Shown here: piece by piece, positions 45,012 through 54,267 of the stretch
How the letters are laid out: every line of letters starts with the position of its first letter
How positions within the stretch are numbered: position 1 is the stretch's first letter
NCBI GenBank assembly: GCA_045649825.1
Contig: JAZRQO010000022.1
Coordinates: 62,001 to 126,000, forward strand
From: RGIG9115 sp045649825
GTDB taxonomy: Bacteria; Bacillota; Clostridia; UBA1381
Direction: 5' to 3'
Length of the DNA: 64,000 bases
Translations under genes and position numbers: made by a program
The notes under the pieces: model-generated
Told to the model about the DNA's origin: nothing
Seen by the model: the letters and a program-made list of their open reading frames with translations, nothing else
The model's database searches: none

Positions 45012-46613
45012 ATGAAAACAAAAAGAATTTTAGCGTGTCTTTTAGCAGCATCTATGGCTATTCCGATGCTTGCAGGCTGCGGAGATAAGGATGGAGGACT
45101 TGAAATCGCCCCTGTTGAGGGATTCAATGAAACAGGATACCCTGTTGTTAATGAACCTTATACCCTTACTGCTATGACAAGATTTTTTAACGGACACACA
45201 AGTGCATTTGAAGACAATATAGCTGTTCAGGAGCTTGAAAAGCTCACAAATGTTAAGCTGGATATCAATGCAGTAGACGAAAGCTCATTCAGTGAAAAGT
45301 TTTCAGTAACTCTTGCCGGAGGAGAATTACCCGACTTGTTTATCGGTTGTGTTCTTAACAGAACAGTTCAGCAGCAGCAAATGAAGCTTGGCAACCTTAT
45401 TGACCTTAAGCCTTATATTGAAAAGTATGCACCAAATATCAAAAAACTTCTTGAAGAAAACGAGGAGTTCAGAAATACTGTTATGCTTCCCACAGGGGAA
45501 ATTGCAACACTTCCTTACTTTCAGGCAAACTTAGACGGTCAGATGATAACTCCTGAGTTTATGATGATTTATCAGCCTTGGCTCGATAAGCTTGGACTCG
45601 AAATGCCTGAAACAACAGAGGATTTTTATAATGTTCTTAAAGCATTTAAGGAGCAGGACCCCAACGGCAATGGCAAGGCAGACGAAATTCCTTTCTGTCC
45701 GAGAAACCTTGATGACTTCTATGCTACATTCGCATTATTCGGAATTATGGCAGAACCATCAAACCATTTTACATTCTCCGATGGCGATACTGTTGAATTT
45801 GCAGCTATACAGCCTGAGTTTAAAGAAGCACTTGCATACTTCAGCAAGCTCTATTCGGAAGGCTTGATGGATAAGGATGTATTTGTTCAGAATTCGCAGC
45901 AGGTTCTTGCTAAGGGTTCCGGAGAAGAGAATATAATCGGTTCAAGCGTATCTGCTGCAGGTTATGTTGTTGTAGGTGATGAAAGAGGCGACGATATGGT
46001 TCCCACACCTATCCTGTCAAAGCCCGGTGCAACTGAAAAGATGTGGATTAGCCGTCAGCTTTGTACACTGGGTAATTTCGCTATAACTAAGTCATGTGAG
46101 CATCCTGAAATTGCTATCCGTTGGGTAGATTACCTCTATTCAGATGAGGGCGCAAAGCTTGCCTGGATGGGTATTGAAGGTGTGAGTCATGAATGGTCTG
46201 AAGACGGAACATGGAACTGGATTACAGATGGCGGAAAAAATGCTACTGAGGTAAGAGAAAAGCATTCTCTTGTTGCCGGCTTGCAGCTTCCTTGTAAATT
46301 CCCACGTGAGTGGTTCCAGGTTGGCGAAGGTGTAGAAGTTGGAGTTAATAAGCAGCGCATATGGATCGTTGAAAACTATGGCGAATATTTGAGACGTCCT
46401 ACACCTGATGCTTATATCGACCCTGCATTTGAGAAAGAAATTGCAGCGATTGCTGTAGATACAGACCAGTATGTAAAGCAATATGTTGCACAGGTTATTA
46501 CAGGCGAAGTAGACTTAGAATCATCATGGGATGAATATGTAGCTACATGTAAGCGCATGAATATAGACAGAATGGTGGAAATATACCAGGAAGCATTTGA
46601 TAAGCTTTCATAA
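45012..46613 (+). CDS. ABC-transporter solute-binding lipoprotein (LplA/YtcQ type)
   Basis: A 533-residue lipoprotein. The lipobox is PMLAGC with Cys23 as the lipidated residue, after a Lys/Arg start. Length and features match family-1 LplA-like oligosaccharide-binding proteins: ELEKLTNVKLDINAV, GELPDLFIG, DPNGNGKADEIPF (a calcium-loop-like segment typical of the group), and HPEIAIRWVDYLYSDEGA. It would capture oligosaccharides outside and deliver them to the two permeases downstream. The ATPase is not encoded here; such systems usually share an MsmK-type ATPase. A 55-base gap precedes it with a weak ACAGG/CCTGT stem at 44963-44982, and a perfect hairpin follows it. Confidence 0.92.
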   Translation: MKTKRILACLLAASMAIPMLAGCGDKDGGLEIAPVEGFNETGYPVVNEPYTLTAMTRFFNGHTSAFEDNIAVQELEKLTNVKLDINAVDESSFSEKFSVTLAGGELPDLFIGCVLNRTVQQQQMKLGNLIDLKPYIEKYAPNIKKLLEENEEFRNTVMLPTGEIATLPYFQANLDGQMITPEFMMIYQPWLDKLGLEMPETTEDFYNVLKAFKEQDPNGNGKADEIPFCPRNLDDFYATFALFGIMAEPSNHFTFSDGDTVEFAAIQPEFKEALAYFSKLYSEGLMDKDVFVQNSQQVLAKGSGEENIIGSSVSAAGYVVVGDERGDDMVPTPILSKPGATEKMWISRQLCTLGNFAITKSCEHPEIAIRWVDYLYSDEGAKLAWMGIEGVSHEWSEDGTWNWITDGGKNATEVREKHSLVAGLQLPCKFPREWFQVGEGVEVGVNKQRIWIVENYGEYLRRPTPDAYIDPAFEKEIAAIAVDTDQYVKQYVAQVITGEVDLESSWDEYVATCKRMNIDRMVEIYQEAFDKLS

Positions 46614-46629
46614 TCGCTCAAATTTTATT

Positions 46630-46651
46630 GGGGCTGCAATCTTGCAGCCCC
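46630..46651 (+). promoter_or_regulatory. Perfect intercistronic hairpin between binding protein and permease genes
   Basis: GGGGCTGCAA (46630-46639) pairs with TTGCAGCCCC (46642-46651), 2-base loop, no T-run after it. Such stems protect the upstream mRNA and lower downstream expression, fitting the need for more binding protein than permease. Confidence 0.7.
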
Positions 46652-46674
46652 ACACAACAGGAAGGAAGGTATTT

Positions 46675-47592
46675 ATGAAAAATAGAAAAGAACCGGCGCT
46701 TATCAGAAATATTAGACAGCACTGGGAACTTTATTTGCTTATATTGCCGGTTATTTTGTACTTTGCAATATTTAAGTACGGACCTATGTATGGAATACAA
46801 ATTGCATTTCGTGATTATTATCCCGGTATGGGATATCTTGAAGCAGACTGGGTTGGATTTGATAATTTTATAAGATTCTTTAAATCATATCAGTTTAAAT
46901 CTGCTCTTTTTAACACCTTTTCAATAAGCTTGTTAAATCTTGTTCTTGGATTTCCTTTGCCCATTATTCTTGCTCTTGTAATGAATTCACTCAGGAGCAA
47001 TGTGTTAAAAAAGAGCTTGCAGACACTGTCCTATGCACCCCATTTTATATCCTCAGTTTGTATGGCTGGTATTATTCTTACCTTTACATCAGAGCGGGGA
47101 ATTATAAACGAGATTGTTGCGGCTATAGGCGGTGAGAGAGTTCAGTTTATGAGTGAAGCACCAATGTTTAAGTGGGTATATGTTTTAAGCCGTATGTGGA
47201 AAGAAGCAGGTTGGGGAAGTGTTATGTATATAGCAGCACTCAGCTCTGTTGACCTTGCTCTTTATGAAGCAGCAGATGTAGATGGAGCATCAAGACTTCA
47301 GAAAATCTGGTATGTTGATTTGCCAAGTATTTTGCCCACAATTGTAATTATGCTCATTCTCAGATGCGGACAAATTTTAAATCTTGGATATGAGGATATC
47401 CTTATGCTTCAGAACGACCTTAACCTTTCAGGCTCACAGGTTATTTCTACCTATTCCTATCAGATAGGTCTTTTGAATCAGGATTACAGTTATTCTACAG
47501 CAATAGGTATGTTCAATTCGGTTATTAACCTTATTCTTCTCACATCAGTGAATTTTATTTCACGTAAGGTTAATGAAACAAGTCTTTGGTAG
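46675..47592 (+). CDS. ABC-transporter permease, LplB type
   Basis: A 305-residue membrane protein with about six helices. Start: QHWELYLLILPVILYFAIFKYGPMYG, the typical LplB opening. The EAA loop that contacts the ATPase is YEAADVDGASRLQKIWYVDLPS (about residues 199-220 region). The ATG at 46675 follows GGAAGGAAGG; the earlier in-frame ATG at 46597 lies inside the binding-protein gene and the hairpin. It pairs with the next gene to form the channel for an oligosaccharide. Confidence 0.93.
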   Translation: MKNRKEPALIRNIRQHWELYLLILPVILYFAIFKYGPMYGIQIAFRDYYPGMGYLEADWVGFDNFIRFFKSYQFKSALFNTFSISLLNLVLGFPLPIILALVMNSLRSNVLKKSLQTLSYAPHFISSVCMAGIILTFTSERGIINEIVAAIGGERVQFMSEAPMFKWVYVLSRMWKEAGWGSVMYIAALSSVDLALYEAADVDGASRLQKIWYVDLPSILPTIVIMLILRCGQILNLGYEDILMLQNDLNLSGSQVISTYSYQIGLLNQDYSYSTAIGMFNSVINLILLTSVNFISRKVNETSLW

Positions 47593-47604
47593 GAGGTGTG
47601 GGAA

Positions 47605-48513
47605 ATGAAATTAGAAACAAATAAAAGTAAAATAAAGCAAATTCGTGCAGATAAAGCATTTGATGCTGTAACTATTACACTTTCCCTGCTTCTGTTCGTA
47701 ATATTCGCATATCCCTTGTACTTTATCATAATTGCTTCATTCAGCGACCCTACTGCTGTATGGGGAGGCCAGGTAAAACTTTTGCCTGTGGGATTTTCCC
47801 TTGAGGGTTATCAGGAAATATTAAAAAATACCGAGATTTGGATTGGATATTTAAATAGTATTTTCTACACTGTATTTGGAGTTCTTGTAAATCTATTCTT
47901 TACATTCCTTGGAGCATATGTACTTTCATGTAAAGAATTCATGCCGAGAAATGTAATAATGAAGCTTATAACCTTCACAATGTTCTTTGGCGGTGGTCTT
48001 ATTCCTACTTTCCTTCTGGTAAAGGGATTGGGAATGCTCGATACAGTATGGTCAATTGTTTTGCCAATCGCCGTAAATGTTCAGAATTTTATTATAACAA
48101 GAACATTTTTGCAGGCAAATATTATGGGTGAGCTAAAAGAAGCGGCATTTCTGGACGGAACCACACACACAGGATTCCTTATAAAGATAGGTTTGCCCCT
48201 TTCAAAAGCAATTATTGCGGTAATGGCTCTTTATTATGGTGTTGACCATTGGAACTCATACTTCAATGCTATGATTTACCTCTCAGACAGAGGCAAATTC
48301 CCTCTACAGCTTATACTTCGTGAAATACTCCTTGCTTCTCAAAACGTAGATGATGCGGGAGTTTCGCCGGATCAGGTAGCTCGTCAGCTTCGTCTGGCAG
48401 ACAGCTTGAAGTATTCAACCATTATAGTAGCCAGTGCACCTGCACTAATTGCGTATCCCTTTGTACAGAAGTTCTTTGTAAAGGGTATAATGATAGGTTC
48501 GATAAAAGGTTGA
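47605..48513 (+). CDS. ABC-transporter permease, LplC type
   Basis: A 302-residue membrane protein with about six helices, typical of LplC/AraQ-like permeases. The EAA loop is LKEAAFLDGTTHTGFLIKIG. Motifs FAYPLYFIIIASFSDP at the first span and MIGSIKG at the very end are standard for the family. The ATG at 47605 follows AGGAGG at eight bases; the gene begins 12 bases after the LplB-type permease. It completes the import channel. Its stop codon lies inside the -35 element of the regulator promoter. Confidence 0.93.
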   Translation: MKLETNKSKIKQIRADKAFDAVTITLSLLLFVIFAYPLYFIIIASFSDPTAVWGGQVKLLPVGFSLEGYQEILKNTEIWIGYLNSIFYTVFGVLVNLFFTFLGAYVLSCKEFMPRNVIMKLITFTMFFGGGLIPTFLLVKGLGMLDTVWSIVLPIAVNVQNFIITRTFLQANIMGELKEAAFLDGTTHTGFLIKIGLPLSKAIIAVMALYYGVDHWNSYFNAMIYLSDRGKFPLQLILREILLASQNVDDAGVSPDQVARQLRLADSLKYSTIIVASAPALIAYPFVQKFFVKGIMIGSIKG

Positions 48514-48538
48514 TTTTTTTGGGAAAAATGTTTATAAT
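48510..48538 (+). promoter_or_regulatory. Promoter of the membrane-bound AraC regulator
   Basis: TTGATT (48510-48515), 17-bp spacer, TATAAT (48533-48538). It would give the regulator basal expression independent of the operon upstream. Confidence 0.65.
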
Positions 48539-48573
48539 AATATAAAACAAATATCTTCAAAGGGGTGAAAAGA

Positions 48574-50763
48574 ATGAAAAAGAATAGTGTTTTGTATAAA
48601 TACTTTATTACTTACACAGCTATAATTTTAGCTATGAGCATATCTGCGTCTTTTTTATTCTTTTTTCTCGCCCGAAGTCAGTATAATGATAATGTAGATG
48701 CTTCAAATGTTAACCGTTTTACTGCGTCAAAAGAGGCGCTTGATGGCGATTTTGAAGAATGTGTACGAATTGCAAGTAAACTTTTAACCAATGAAAACGG
48801 TACGCTTGACAGTATTCCTTTAAACTCTGCGGTTTATCCTGCCGAATTAAGGAAAGTTTTGCGTGGGTATATGACAGGAAACAGTGATTTTCTGGATATT
48901 GTTATGATTCCTGATATGTCAAAAAGTTCAGAAGTTACTTATTATTGTGCAACAGGGTTGATTGATTATAAGTATTTTGATAATTATTATGGATTTGACA
49001 AAATTACACATCAGTGGCTTGCTGAAAATATAAGCAATATCTCAGCACCTCTACTTATTCAATCTGTTTCAGGCGGTACTATGACCTATAAGAGTGAGGT
49101 TAATATTCTTATAATACCGGAGATTTTGTTTGTAACCAATGGTAGATATGATGCTGTAATGTTCTTGATTTACAATGATAAAATTGTAAATCAGTTTACA
49201 GGCGCCTTTGCAGAAGGAACAGCCAATGTTATGATTGTCTCGCCTGAGGGTGAACTGCTCATGGCAGACGCTGATATTTTAAAAGACCCCGCTAAATATA
49301 TGGATAAGGTACCTGCAGACAAAAAGCTATATACAAGTAAATCGTCTATGTTTGACTGGAATTATTCGTTGTTTGTAGACGAGAGTGTATTTGGCGGATA
49401 TTTTGGCACCACGGGATTTATAGTGTTGATGTGTATAACTGTTTTGCTGATTTTGATAGGTATTGCAGCTGCTTTTGTTGCAGCACATCATTCATATAAA
49501 CCCTTTAAAGAAATTATGAACATTTTTCCAAAAGAATTTCACAGTGAAGAAAATGAATTTTCGATTATGCAACGAATATTTACTGAAATGAACAGAAAAA
49601 ATGAAATGTTAATGGAAAATATTGAAGAACTAAAAGATAAAAACCGCGATCCTCTTGCAGTCCTTCTTACAGGGGATAAGAGCAAGCCTGGAGCAGAAAC
49701 TCTGGCGTCGGAATTAGGCTTGCCGGCTGATGCCGACGGCTATATTATGGGTATTCTTGAAATTGACGATTACGAAAAGTTCCGTTCGCTTAAAAGCACT
49801 GTTGATGCGGCGGCGGAATTATGCAGATGTGTAAAGAATAGTATCTGTATGCCGGCATTTGTCGACGGATTACCGGGACAAGGCTTTTATGTAACAGTGA
49901 TTGCAATTGACGGAACTCGTGAGGCGGAACGTGACGGTCTTAAAAAAATGATAAGTCGTGCACAGGAAAAAATCAGAGTTAATTTGGGTGTAACAGTAAC
50001 CTGTACGCTAAGCCGTACATTCTATAATATTAGTGATGCTGCAGAGATTGTTTATTCAGTTATATGTGCAACGGGTTACCGTGTAATGTATGGTTATGAT
50101 TCAATAATAGATATGGAGCTTTTTGATAAGCAGTATGTAAATATTGATTCGGAATTCTTTAACTGCTTCTTTGAATTTTATAACAACCTTATGGCGGGCG
50201 ATTATAATGCAGTAATGTCTAATCTGATGAGTATGAAGCAAACAATCCAGGAGAGCTTTTCTCCCGACGTTTTCAGACTTGCATATATTAATATCATACA
50301 CTGCTTCGCTCAGTATTTAAGTGACAACGAAATAAAAGCAGAGCTTACAACAATACCAAAGACGGTTGATTCTGCGTTTGAAAACATTATATTGCTTACA
50401 GATAAGTTCTTTGATGCTAAGGGTAAGAACTCAAAGCTCAAAAATGATATTCTCAGAATTGTAAACAGTGAATATACCAACAGCGGGATTTCCATATCCT
50501 CTGTTGCGGAGCAACTTGGAATATCAAACTCATATCTGAGGCAGTATTTCAAAGACAGCATGGGAATAACCCTTTTCGCCTATATAGACGAAATGCGTAT
50601 AGCTCATGCTAAGAAGCTGTTGTTTGATACTGAATTCCCCATTAAGGAAATTGCAAAGATGTCAGGATATAACGATATAAATAATTTTAACCGGAAGTTC
50701 AAATCAAAAACAGGAAAGACACCTACTGCATACAGAGCGAATAAAACAAACAGTAATGATTAG
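48574..50763 (+). CDS. Membrane-bound AraC-family regulator (two spans, extracellular sensor)
   Basis: A 729-residue protein. A first transmembrane segment at about 10-32 (FITYTAIILAMSISASFLFFF) and a second at about 275-298 (TGFIVLMCITVLLILIGIAAAFVAA) enclose a ~240-residue outside domain likely to sense a sugar or binding protein. After a cytoplasmic linker, the C-terminal ~100 residues hold the AraC double HTH: ISISSVAEQLGISNSYLRQYF and FPIKEIAKMSGYNDINNFNRKF. This architecture is typical of regulators encoded beside LplA/B/C transporters. ATG 48574 follows AAAGGGG at normal spacing. It is the best candidate for the activator of the five-site regulon because it sits next to the transporter in that regulon (inference). 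Confidence 0.9.
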   Translation: MKKNSVLYKYFITYTAIILAMSISASFLFFFLARSQYNDNVDASNVNRFTASKEALDGDFEECVRIASKLLTNENGTLDSIPLNSAVYPAELRKVLRGYMTGNSDFLDIVMIPDMSKSSEVTYYCATGLIDYKYFDNYYGFDKITHQWLAENISNISAPLLIQSVSGGTMTYKSEVNILIIPEILFVTNGRYDAVMFLIYNDKIVNQFTGAFAEGTANVMIVSPEGELLMADADILKDPAKYMDKVPADKKLYTSKSSMFDWNYSLFVDESVFGGYFGTTGFIVLMCITVLLILIGIAAAFVAAHHSYKPFKEIMNIFPKEFHSEENEFSIMQRIFTEMNRKNEMLMENIEELKDKNRDPLAVLLTGDKSKPGAETLASELGLPADADGYIMGILEIDDYEKFRSLKSTVDAAAELCRCVKNSICMPAFVDGLPGQGFYVTVIAIDGTREAERDGLKKMISRAQEKIRVNLGVTVTCTLSRTFYNISDAAEIVYSVICATGYRVMYGYDSIIDMELFDKQYVNIDSEFFNCFFEFYNNLMAGDYNAVMSNLMSMKQTIQESFSPDVFRLAYINIIHCFAQYLSDNEIKAELTTIPKTVDSAFENIILLTDKFFDAKGKNSKLKNDILRIVNSEYTNSGISISSVAEQLGISNSYLRQYFKDSMGITLFAYIDEMRIAHAKKLLFDTEFPIKEIAKMSGYNDINNFNRKFKSKTGKTPTAYRANKTNSND

Positions 50764-50812
50764 TTTGTTATGATAATTGTCAGAATTTATAAATCAATTT
50801 TGCATGAAAAAT

Positions 50813-50852
50813 GGGGCTGTTTCACTAAATAAGTGAGGCGGACCCCTTTTTT
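50813..50852 (+). terminator. Terminator after the membrane regulator
   Basis: GGGG (50813-50816) pairs with CCCC (50843-50846) and TTCACT pairs with AGTGA inside, followed by TTTTTT (50847-50852). The inner stem is imperfect. Confidence 0.6.
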
Positions 50853-50989
50853 AGAAAAAGTTGTAATAAAACGATAAGTAATCATCAGGCGTAAAAAAAT
50901 TAAAAATAGCTTAAAATAAACTCGAAAGAATTTTTGAAGAACTTTGATTTGAATACAAAAAACGAACAAATTCTTTGATTTTCAGATGT

Positions 50990-51036
50990 TAAAAAAAGGC
51001 GAGCCTCGATTTTCTGTGGACTTAATAAGACTCGCC
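50990..51036 (-). terminator. Minus-strand terminator behind the repeated fragment
   Basis: On the minus strand GGCGAG (51036-51031) and CTCGCC (51003-50998) can pair and are followed by a run of T (50997-50990). It lies just after the stop codon of the fragment, as if terminating a lost gene. Confidence 0.5.
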
Positions 51037-51119
51037 CTTTAAACTTATTTGCTCATATAAAACTTATTCTTCTCACAAGCCTTAGCCTGTAATCTGTCAA
51101 GTGCTTCACCGAAGCTACT
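51036..51119 (-). repeat. Copy 2 of the dispersed protein-end repeat
   Basis: Nearly identical to 8837-8918. The minus strand reads SSFGEALDRLQAKACEKNK then FYMSK and stop (51047-51045). Here it is followed by its own terminator, so this copy probably marks where the original gene's end sat; the rest of the gene is missing. Confidence 0.65.
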
Positions 51120-51183
51120 GTTTCAAACAAACATTTCCAAAGCCTGAATTTTAAAGGCTTTAGCAAACTATTATACACTGTCA

Positions 51184-51237
51184 TTAATCAAAAAACAAGT
51201 CATAAATCAAAGTAATGATTTATGACTTGATGATTAA
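51184..51237 (-). terminator. Terminator of the GRE2/activase operon
   Basis: CAAGTCATAAATCA (51196-51209) pairs with TGATTTATGACTTG (51216-51229), 14 bp with a 6-base loop; read on the minus strand it is followed by TTTTTT (51195-51190). An outer TTAATCA/TGATTAA pair extends the stem. Confidence 0.85.
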
Positions 51238-51293
51238 GAGTGTGAAAAACAATATTCTTAGAAAAAAAGTGATGATTTATAACATTTTTATGG

Positions 51294-52133
51294 TTAGTCT
51301 TCATCAATTCCATTAATTGCATTCAGCCCATAGCTTTTTAGAATGTCTGTTGCATTTTGTACATCTTCATATGTGGTCTCGGTTTTGGGGAGCGTGTTTT
51401 CCATTCCCAGCGCTTCATATCTTGAACCTGCAAAAGAATGATATTGTAATACTTTTACTTTAGTAATACCTCTCAAATCTTTGAGAAAATGTCCTATTTT
51501 TTCACATTCTGTGTCGTTATAACCTTTTATTAACGGATATCTTATTTCGATTTTGCATCCCTTATCCGACAAAAACTTAAGATTTTCAAGTATTATTGTA
51601 TTATCCTGTCCTGTGCATTTTTTATGTACATCAGCATCAATCGCCTTTAAATCATATAAGAATTTATCGGTATATGGAATTATCCTTTCAAAAACATCTC
51701 TTTTTGCAAATCCACATGTATCTATATATACGCTTACTCCTTTTTCTGAGAGCTTTTTTGCGAGTGCAATGGCAAATTCCGGCTGAGCAAGACATTCTCC
51801 TCCGGATAATGTAACACCACCGCCGCTGTTTTCAAAAAAAGCTATGTCTTGTGAAAGAATTTCAGTAAGAGTGTCCACATCGTATTCTTCTCCGAATGTA
51901 ACTATGGCATTAGTAGGACAGTAAATGGATGTTTTTTCGTTTCTTTCGTTTTTGCATAATCCGCAGTTTATACATTTTTCTTTAAAAAATGCGGTCTGCT
52001 TCTGAAAGGATATGCTCTCAGGATTATGACACCAAATGCATTTTAGGGGACACCCTTTAAAAAATACAGTGGTCCTCATTCCATCCCCATCGTGAATTTC
52101 CATTCGCTTTATTCCTGATATTAACCCCCTCAT
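51294..52133 (-). CDS. Glycyl-radical enzyme activating protein for GRE2, one extra cluster set
   Basis: A 279-residue radical-SAM activase. Motifs: KGCPLKCIWCHNPES with CPLKCIWC (CX3CX2C), SGGGVTLSGGECLAQPEF (SAM-binding loop with Cys in GGEC, as in the first activase), and YDLKAIDADVHKKCTGQDN. The inserted ferredoxin-like part is shorter than in the 10734 activase: only one CX2CX2C...CP set (CINCGLC ... YCPTNA) is left. So this enzyme likely carries one auxiliary [4Fe-4S] cluster instead of two. Its ATG overlaps the stop of GRE2 (ATGA), so the pair is translationally coupled. It should make the glycyl radical at Gly664 of GRE2. Confidence 0.92.
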   Translation of the reverse strand: MRGLISGIKRMEIHDGDGMRTTVFFKGCPLKCIWCHNPESISFQKQTAFFKEKCINCGLCKNERNEKTSIYCPTNAIVTFGEEYDVDTLTEILSQDIAFFENSGGGVTLSGGECLAQPEFAIALAKKLSEKGVSVYIDTCGFAKRDVFERIIPYTDKFLYDLKAIDADVHKKCTGQDNTIILENLKFLSDKGCKIEIRYPLIKGYNDTECEKIGHFLKDLRGITKVKVLQYHSFAGSRYEALGMENTLPKTETTYEDVQNATDILKSYGLNAINGIDED

Positions 52134-54190
52134 TTGATTGACCTCGCTATAAACTCATCCTTTTCCTTTTCGCTCAGTGAGGAGAATAGGACATTCCAAC
52201 CACAGAGCCTTACTTGTAGATTAGGATATTTTTCGGGATTTAATTTCGCATCTTTAAGTACATCTGTATCAAGTATGTTATAATGCACCGCAAAACCTCC
52301 AAGCTCAAAGTAGGTTTTAAGGGATGCAAGTAAGGTTTTTAGACCATTTTCACCCTTAACTGCCGATGAATGAAGATCTATATCTACAATTGTTGCATTA
52401 GGTGTGTTTGAGGCATCGATAGACGCAACAGATAAAAGATGTGCTGTTGCACCTTCTTTGTCCGCTCCAAACGAAGCAGAGGAGTTTTGTGAAATTGTTT
52501 CGCCTGCAAGTCTTCCGTCAGCAGATGCAGCAGTTTTCTCGCCGAACTGCCAACGCCAATCAATCGAGAATAAGCCGAGGCGGTATACTCCACCCTTAAC
52601 ATTAGGCTTTCCATTTATCTCATCTGCCAGGATATCTGTTATCTCCTTTGCAAATATATCTACCTTTTTATCGCCTGTGCCGAATTTAGGGAATTTGTTT
52701 TTTATGGTAAGTCTTAGTTGTTCATTGCCTTCCCAGTTAGATTTTAAAATATCTGTAAGTTCATTAAGAGAAATTGTTTTATCTTCAAAAACAAGCTTCT
52801 TTATTGCAACCAAAGAGTCTACCGTTGTTCCCAGACCTAATGCATTTACTGATGAGTTGTTGTATTTTGCCGAATAGTCGCAGTATAAGTCACCGCCGTT
52901 ATTCATTGCAGATGTATATGCAGCTGATAATACCGGTGCCGAATGAATGTACCTGTAGTTCGCTTCATAAATATCTGTAACTTTTATTGCACATTGGCTG
53001 AGATAACGAACTTGAAGCAAAAACTGAGAATATAATTCTTCAAAAGTGTTGTATTGTGATTTGCATTCAATACCTATAAGTTTATCTGTTAGCATATCAC
53101 GTCCGTTGTTAAGTGCAAGCTCAAGAGCTTTAGGTAGGTTTACTCTTGCATTGCATGAACAGGTAAGCTCGTCGACGCTTCCGCATTCATAACAGCCTAC
53201 TATATGATAATTAACAGCATCCTTGTGCTCTGCTCCGATTTTTTTCAAAGATTCAATTATTTTACTGTCTGACATGAAAACAATACTATTATTGCCTTCC
53301 CGAGCTGCACACAGTGCTTGTTCAATAATATCTGTAGGAGTATTATTTGAGTAAAGGAGATGAAACTTCATATCGGGGAGGTGTGAGTTTCTGTAGATAT
53401 CCAATAATTCGTAAGAAAGCTCATTTATAAGGCAGTTACCTTCAATATCGGTTCCGCCTAATGTAAATGGTGTGTTAGCAACTACTTTTTTGCTGTTAAA
53501 TTCATGGAAATAGTCAATGAAAAGCTGTCGTGCATACGCTCTGTCTTCTTTCACATAGAAAGGGTAGAACAGCTTGTCAAGACGTCCTAACGTGCGTAAA
53601 ACGGTGCATTCAAAATAGTGCTGCATTACAAAGTAAACCATAGATGTTTGTAACGCCTCAAATAAATTTTCGGGTGAATTTTTTGTAAGCTTTATCAGAC
53701 TGTCTGCCATTTCGTTTTTGCCGATTTTTCGAGCTTGGTCGGCAGCTCGCTGCATAAAGCGTAGTGCAGCATCATACACTCTTGCCAACTCTCGATAAAA
53801 TCTCAGCTTTTTTTCGTCTGTTGTTTTTGATAAGTAGCTGTCTATTCGTTGACGTAAGCCGTAAATTCCCAGTTCTATAACTGTTTCCCATTCCGTGGTG
53901 GTGTGTCCGAAATCGTAAATACCGGTGTACGCAAGTGCTTCTTCGCCGTCTGACAAACCGACTTCAGCTATGGTTTCTTTGAATTTATTAGCTCTTTTTT
54001 GTATGCATAAATTCTGCATCCTTCCAAAGTTAGTATTGACGAAAAAACGGTTATCATCAGGTACTATGATTTCGCAGTTATCGAACATATACTCCAATAT
54101 GTTGCAATCAGAGCTTAATACATCAATATCATCTTTTATATCGTAATAGTTTTGTGCATATTCTAATAATTCTTCGTATGATTTAGGCAT
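52130..54190 (-). CDS. Glycyl-radical enzyme of the pyruvate formate-lyase family (GRE2), unassigned subclass
   Basis: A 686-residue GRE. Active-site cysteine Cys333 lies in YHIVGCYECGSVDE, again C-Y-E as in GRE1 but followed by Cys-Gly instead of Pro-Ala. The glycyl-radical loop is RLCGWNVLFSSL with Gly664. Overall order of conserved blocks matches GRE1 (TLGRLD, SFVFTNDA/SIVFMSDS, AKYNNSS, NWEGNEQLR, GGVYRLGLFSI), so the two are paralogues of moderate similarity. A second pair of cysteines, CSCN, follows shortly after the active site and is absent from GRE1. Start ATG 54190 follows AGAAGGAG. It is divergent from an AraC gene and its promoter region closely resembles that of the permease at 57494. 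Substrate is unknown. Confidence 0.9.
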   Translation of the reverse strand: MPKSYEELLEYAQNYYDIKDDIDVLSSDCNILEYMFDNCEIIVPDDNRFFVNTNFGRMQNLCIQKRANKFKETIAEVGLSDGEEALAYTGIYDFGHTTTEWETVIELGIYGLRQRIDSYLSKTTDEKKLRFYRELARVYDAALRFMQRAADQARKIGKNEMADSLIKLTKNSPENLFEALQTSMVYFVMQHYFECTVLRTLGRLDKLFYPFYVKEDRAYARQLFIDYFHEFNSKKVVANTPFTLGGTDIEGNCLINELSYELLDIYRNSHLPDMKFHLLYSNNTPTDIIEQALCAAREGNNSIVFMSDSKIIESLKKIGAEHKDAVNYHIVGCYECGSVDELTCSCNARVNLPKALELALNNGRDMLTDKLIGIECKSQYNTFEELYSQFLLQVRYLSQCAIKVTDIYEANYRYIHSAPVLSAAYTSAMNNGGDLYCDYSAKYNNSSVNALGLGTTVDSLVAIKKLVFEDKTISLNELTDILKSNWEGNEQLRLTIKNKFPKFGTGDKKVDIFAKEITDILADEINGKPNVKGGVYRLGLFSIDWRWQFGEKTAASADGRLAGETISQNSSASFGADKEGATAHLLSVASIDASNTPNATIVDIDLHSSAVKGENGLKTLLASLKTYFELGGFAVHYNILDTDVLKDAKLNPEKYPNLQVRLCGWNVLFSSLSEKEKDEFIARSIK

Positions 54191-54213
54191 AAATAATCAC
54201 TCCTTCTATTGTA

Positions 54214-54242
54214 ATTATATAACGATATTTTATCTTTGTAAA
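54214..54242 (-). promoter_or_regulatory. Promoter of GRE2/activase operon
   Basis: On the minus strand TTTACA (54242-54237), 17-bp spacer, TATAAT (54219-54214). The same pair with the same spacing and surrounding sequence occurs at 57588-57616. Confidence 0.72.
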
Positions 54243-54267
54243 TATTAATATCGGATAAAATTACACT

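Larger units (their letters stand above)
50853..51293. other. Intergenic region between the two gene clusters
   Basis: About 440 bases without a gene. It holds, in order: an A/T-rich stretch with nothing visible; a minus-strand terminator (50990-51036); the second copy of the repeated protein-end fragment (51036-51119); a small AAAGCC/GGCTTT stem near 51139-51159; and the terminator of the activase operon (51184-51237). Confidence 0.6.

Noticed and set aside
50813..50852. Insertion-sequence terminal repeat (GGGGCTGTTTCACT)
   Set aside because: It resembles some IS ends, but no partner repeat or transposase is nearby and it works as a terminator hairpin.
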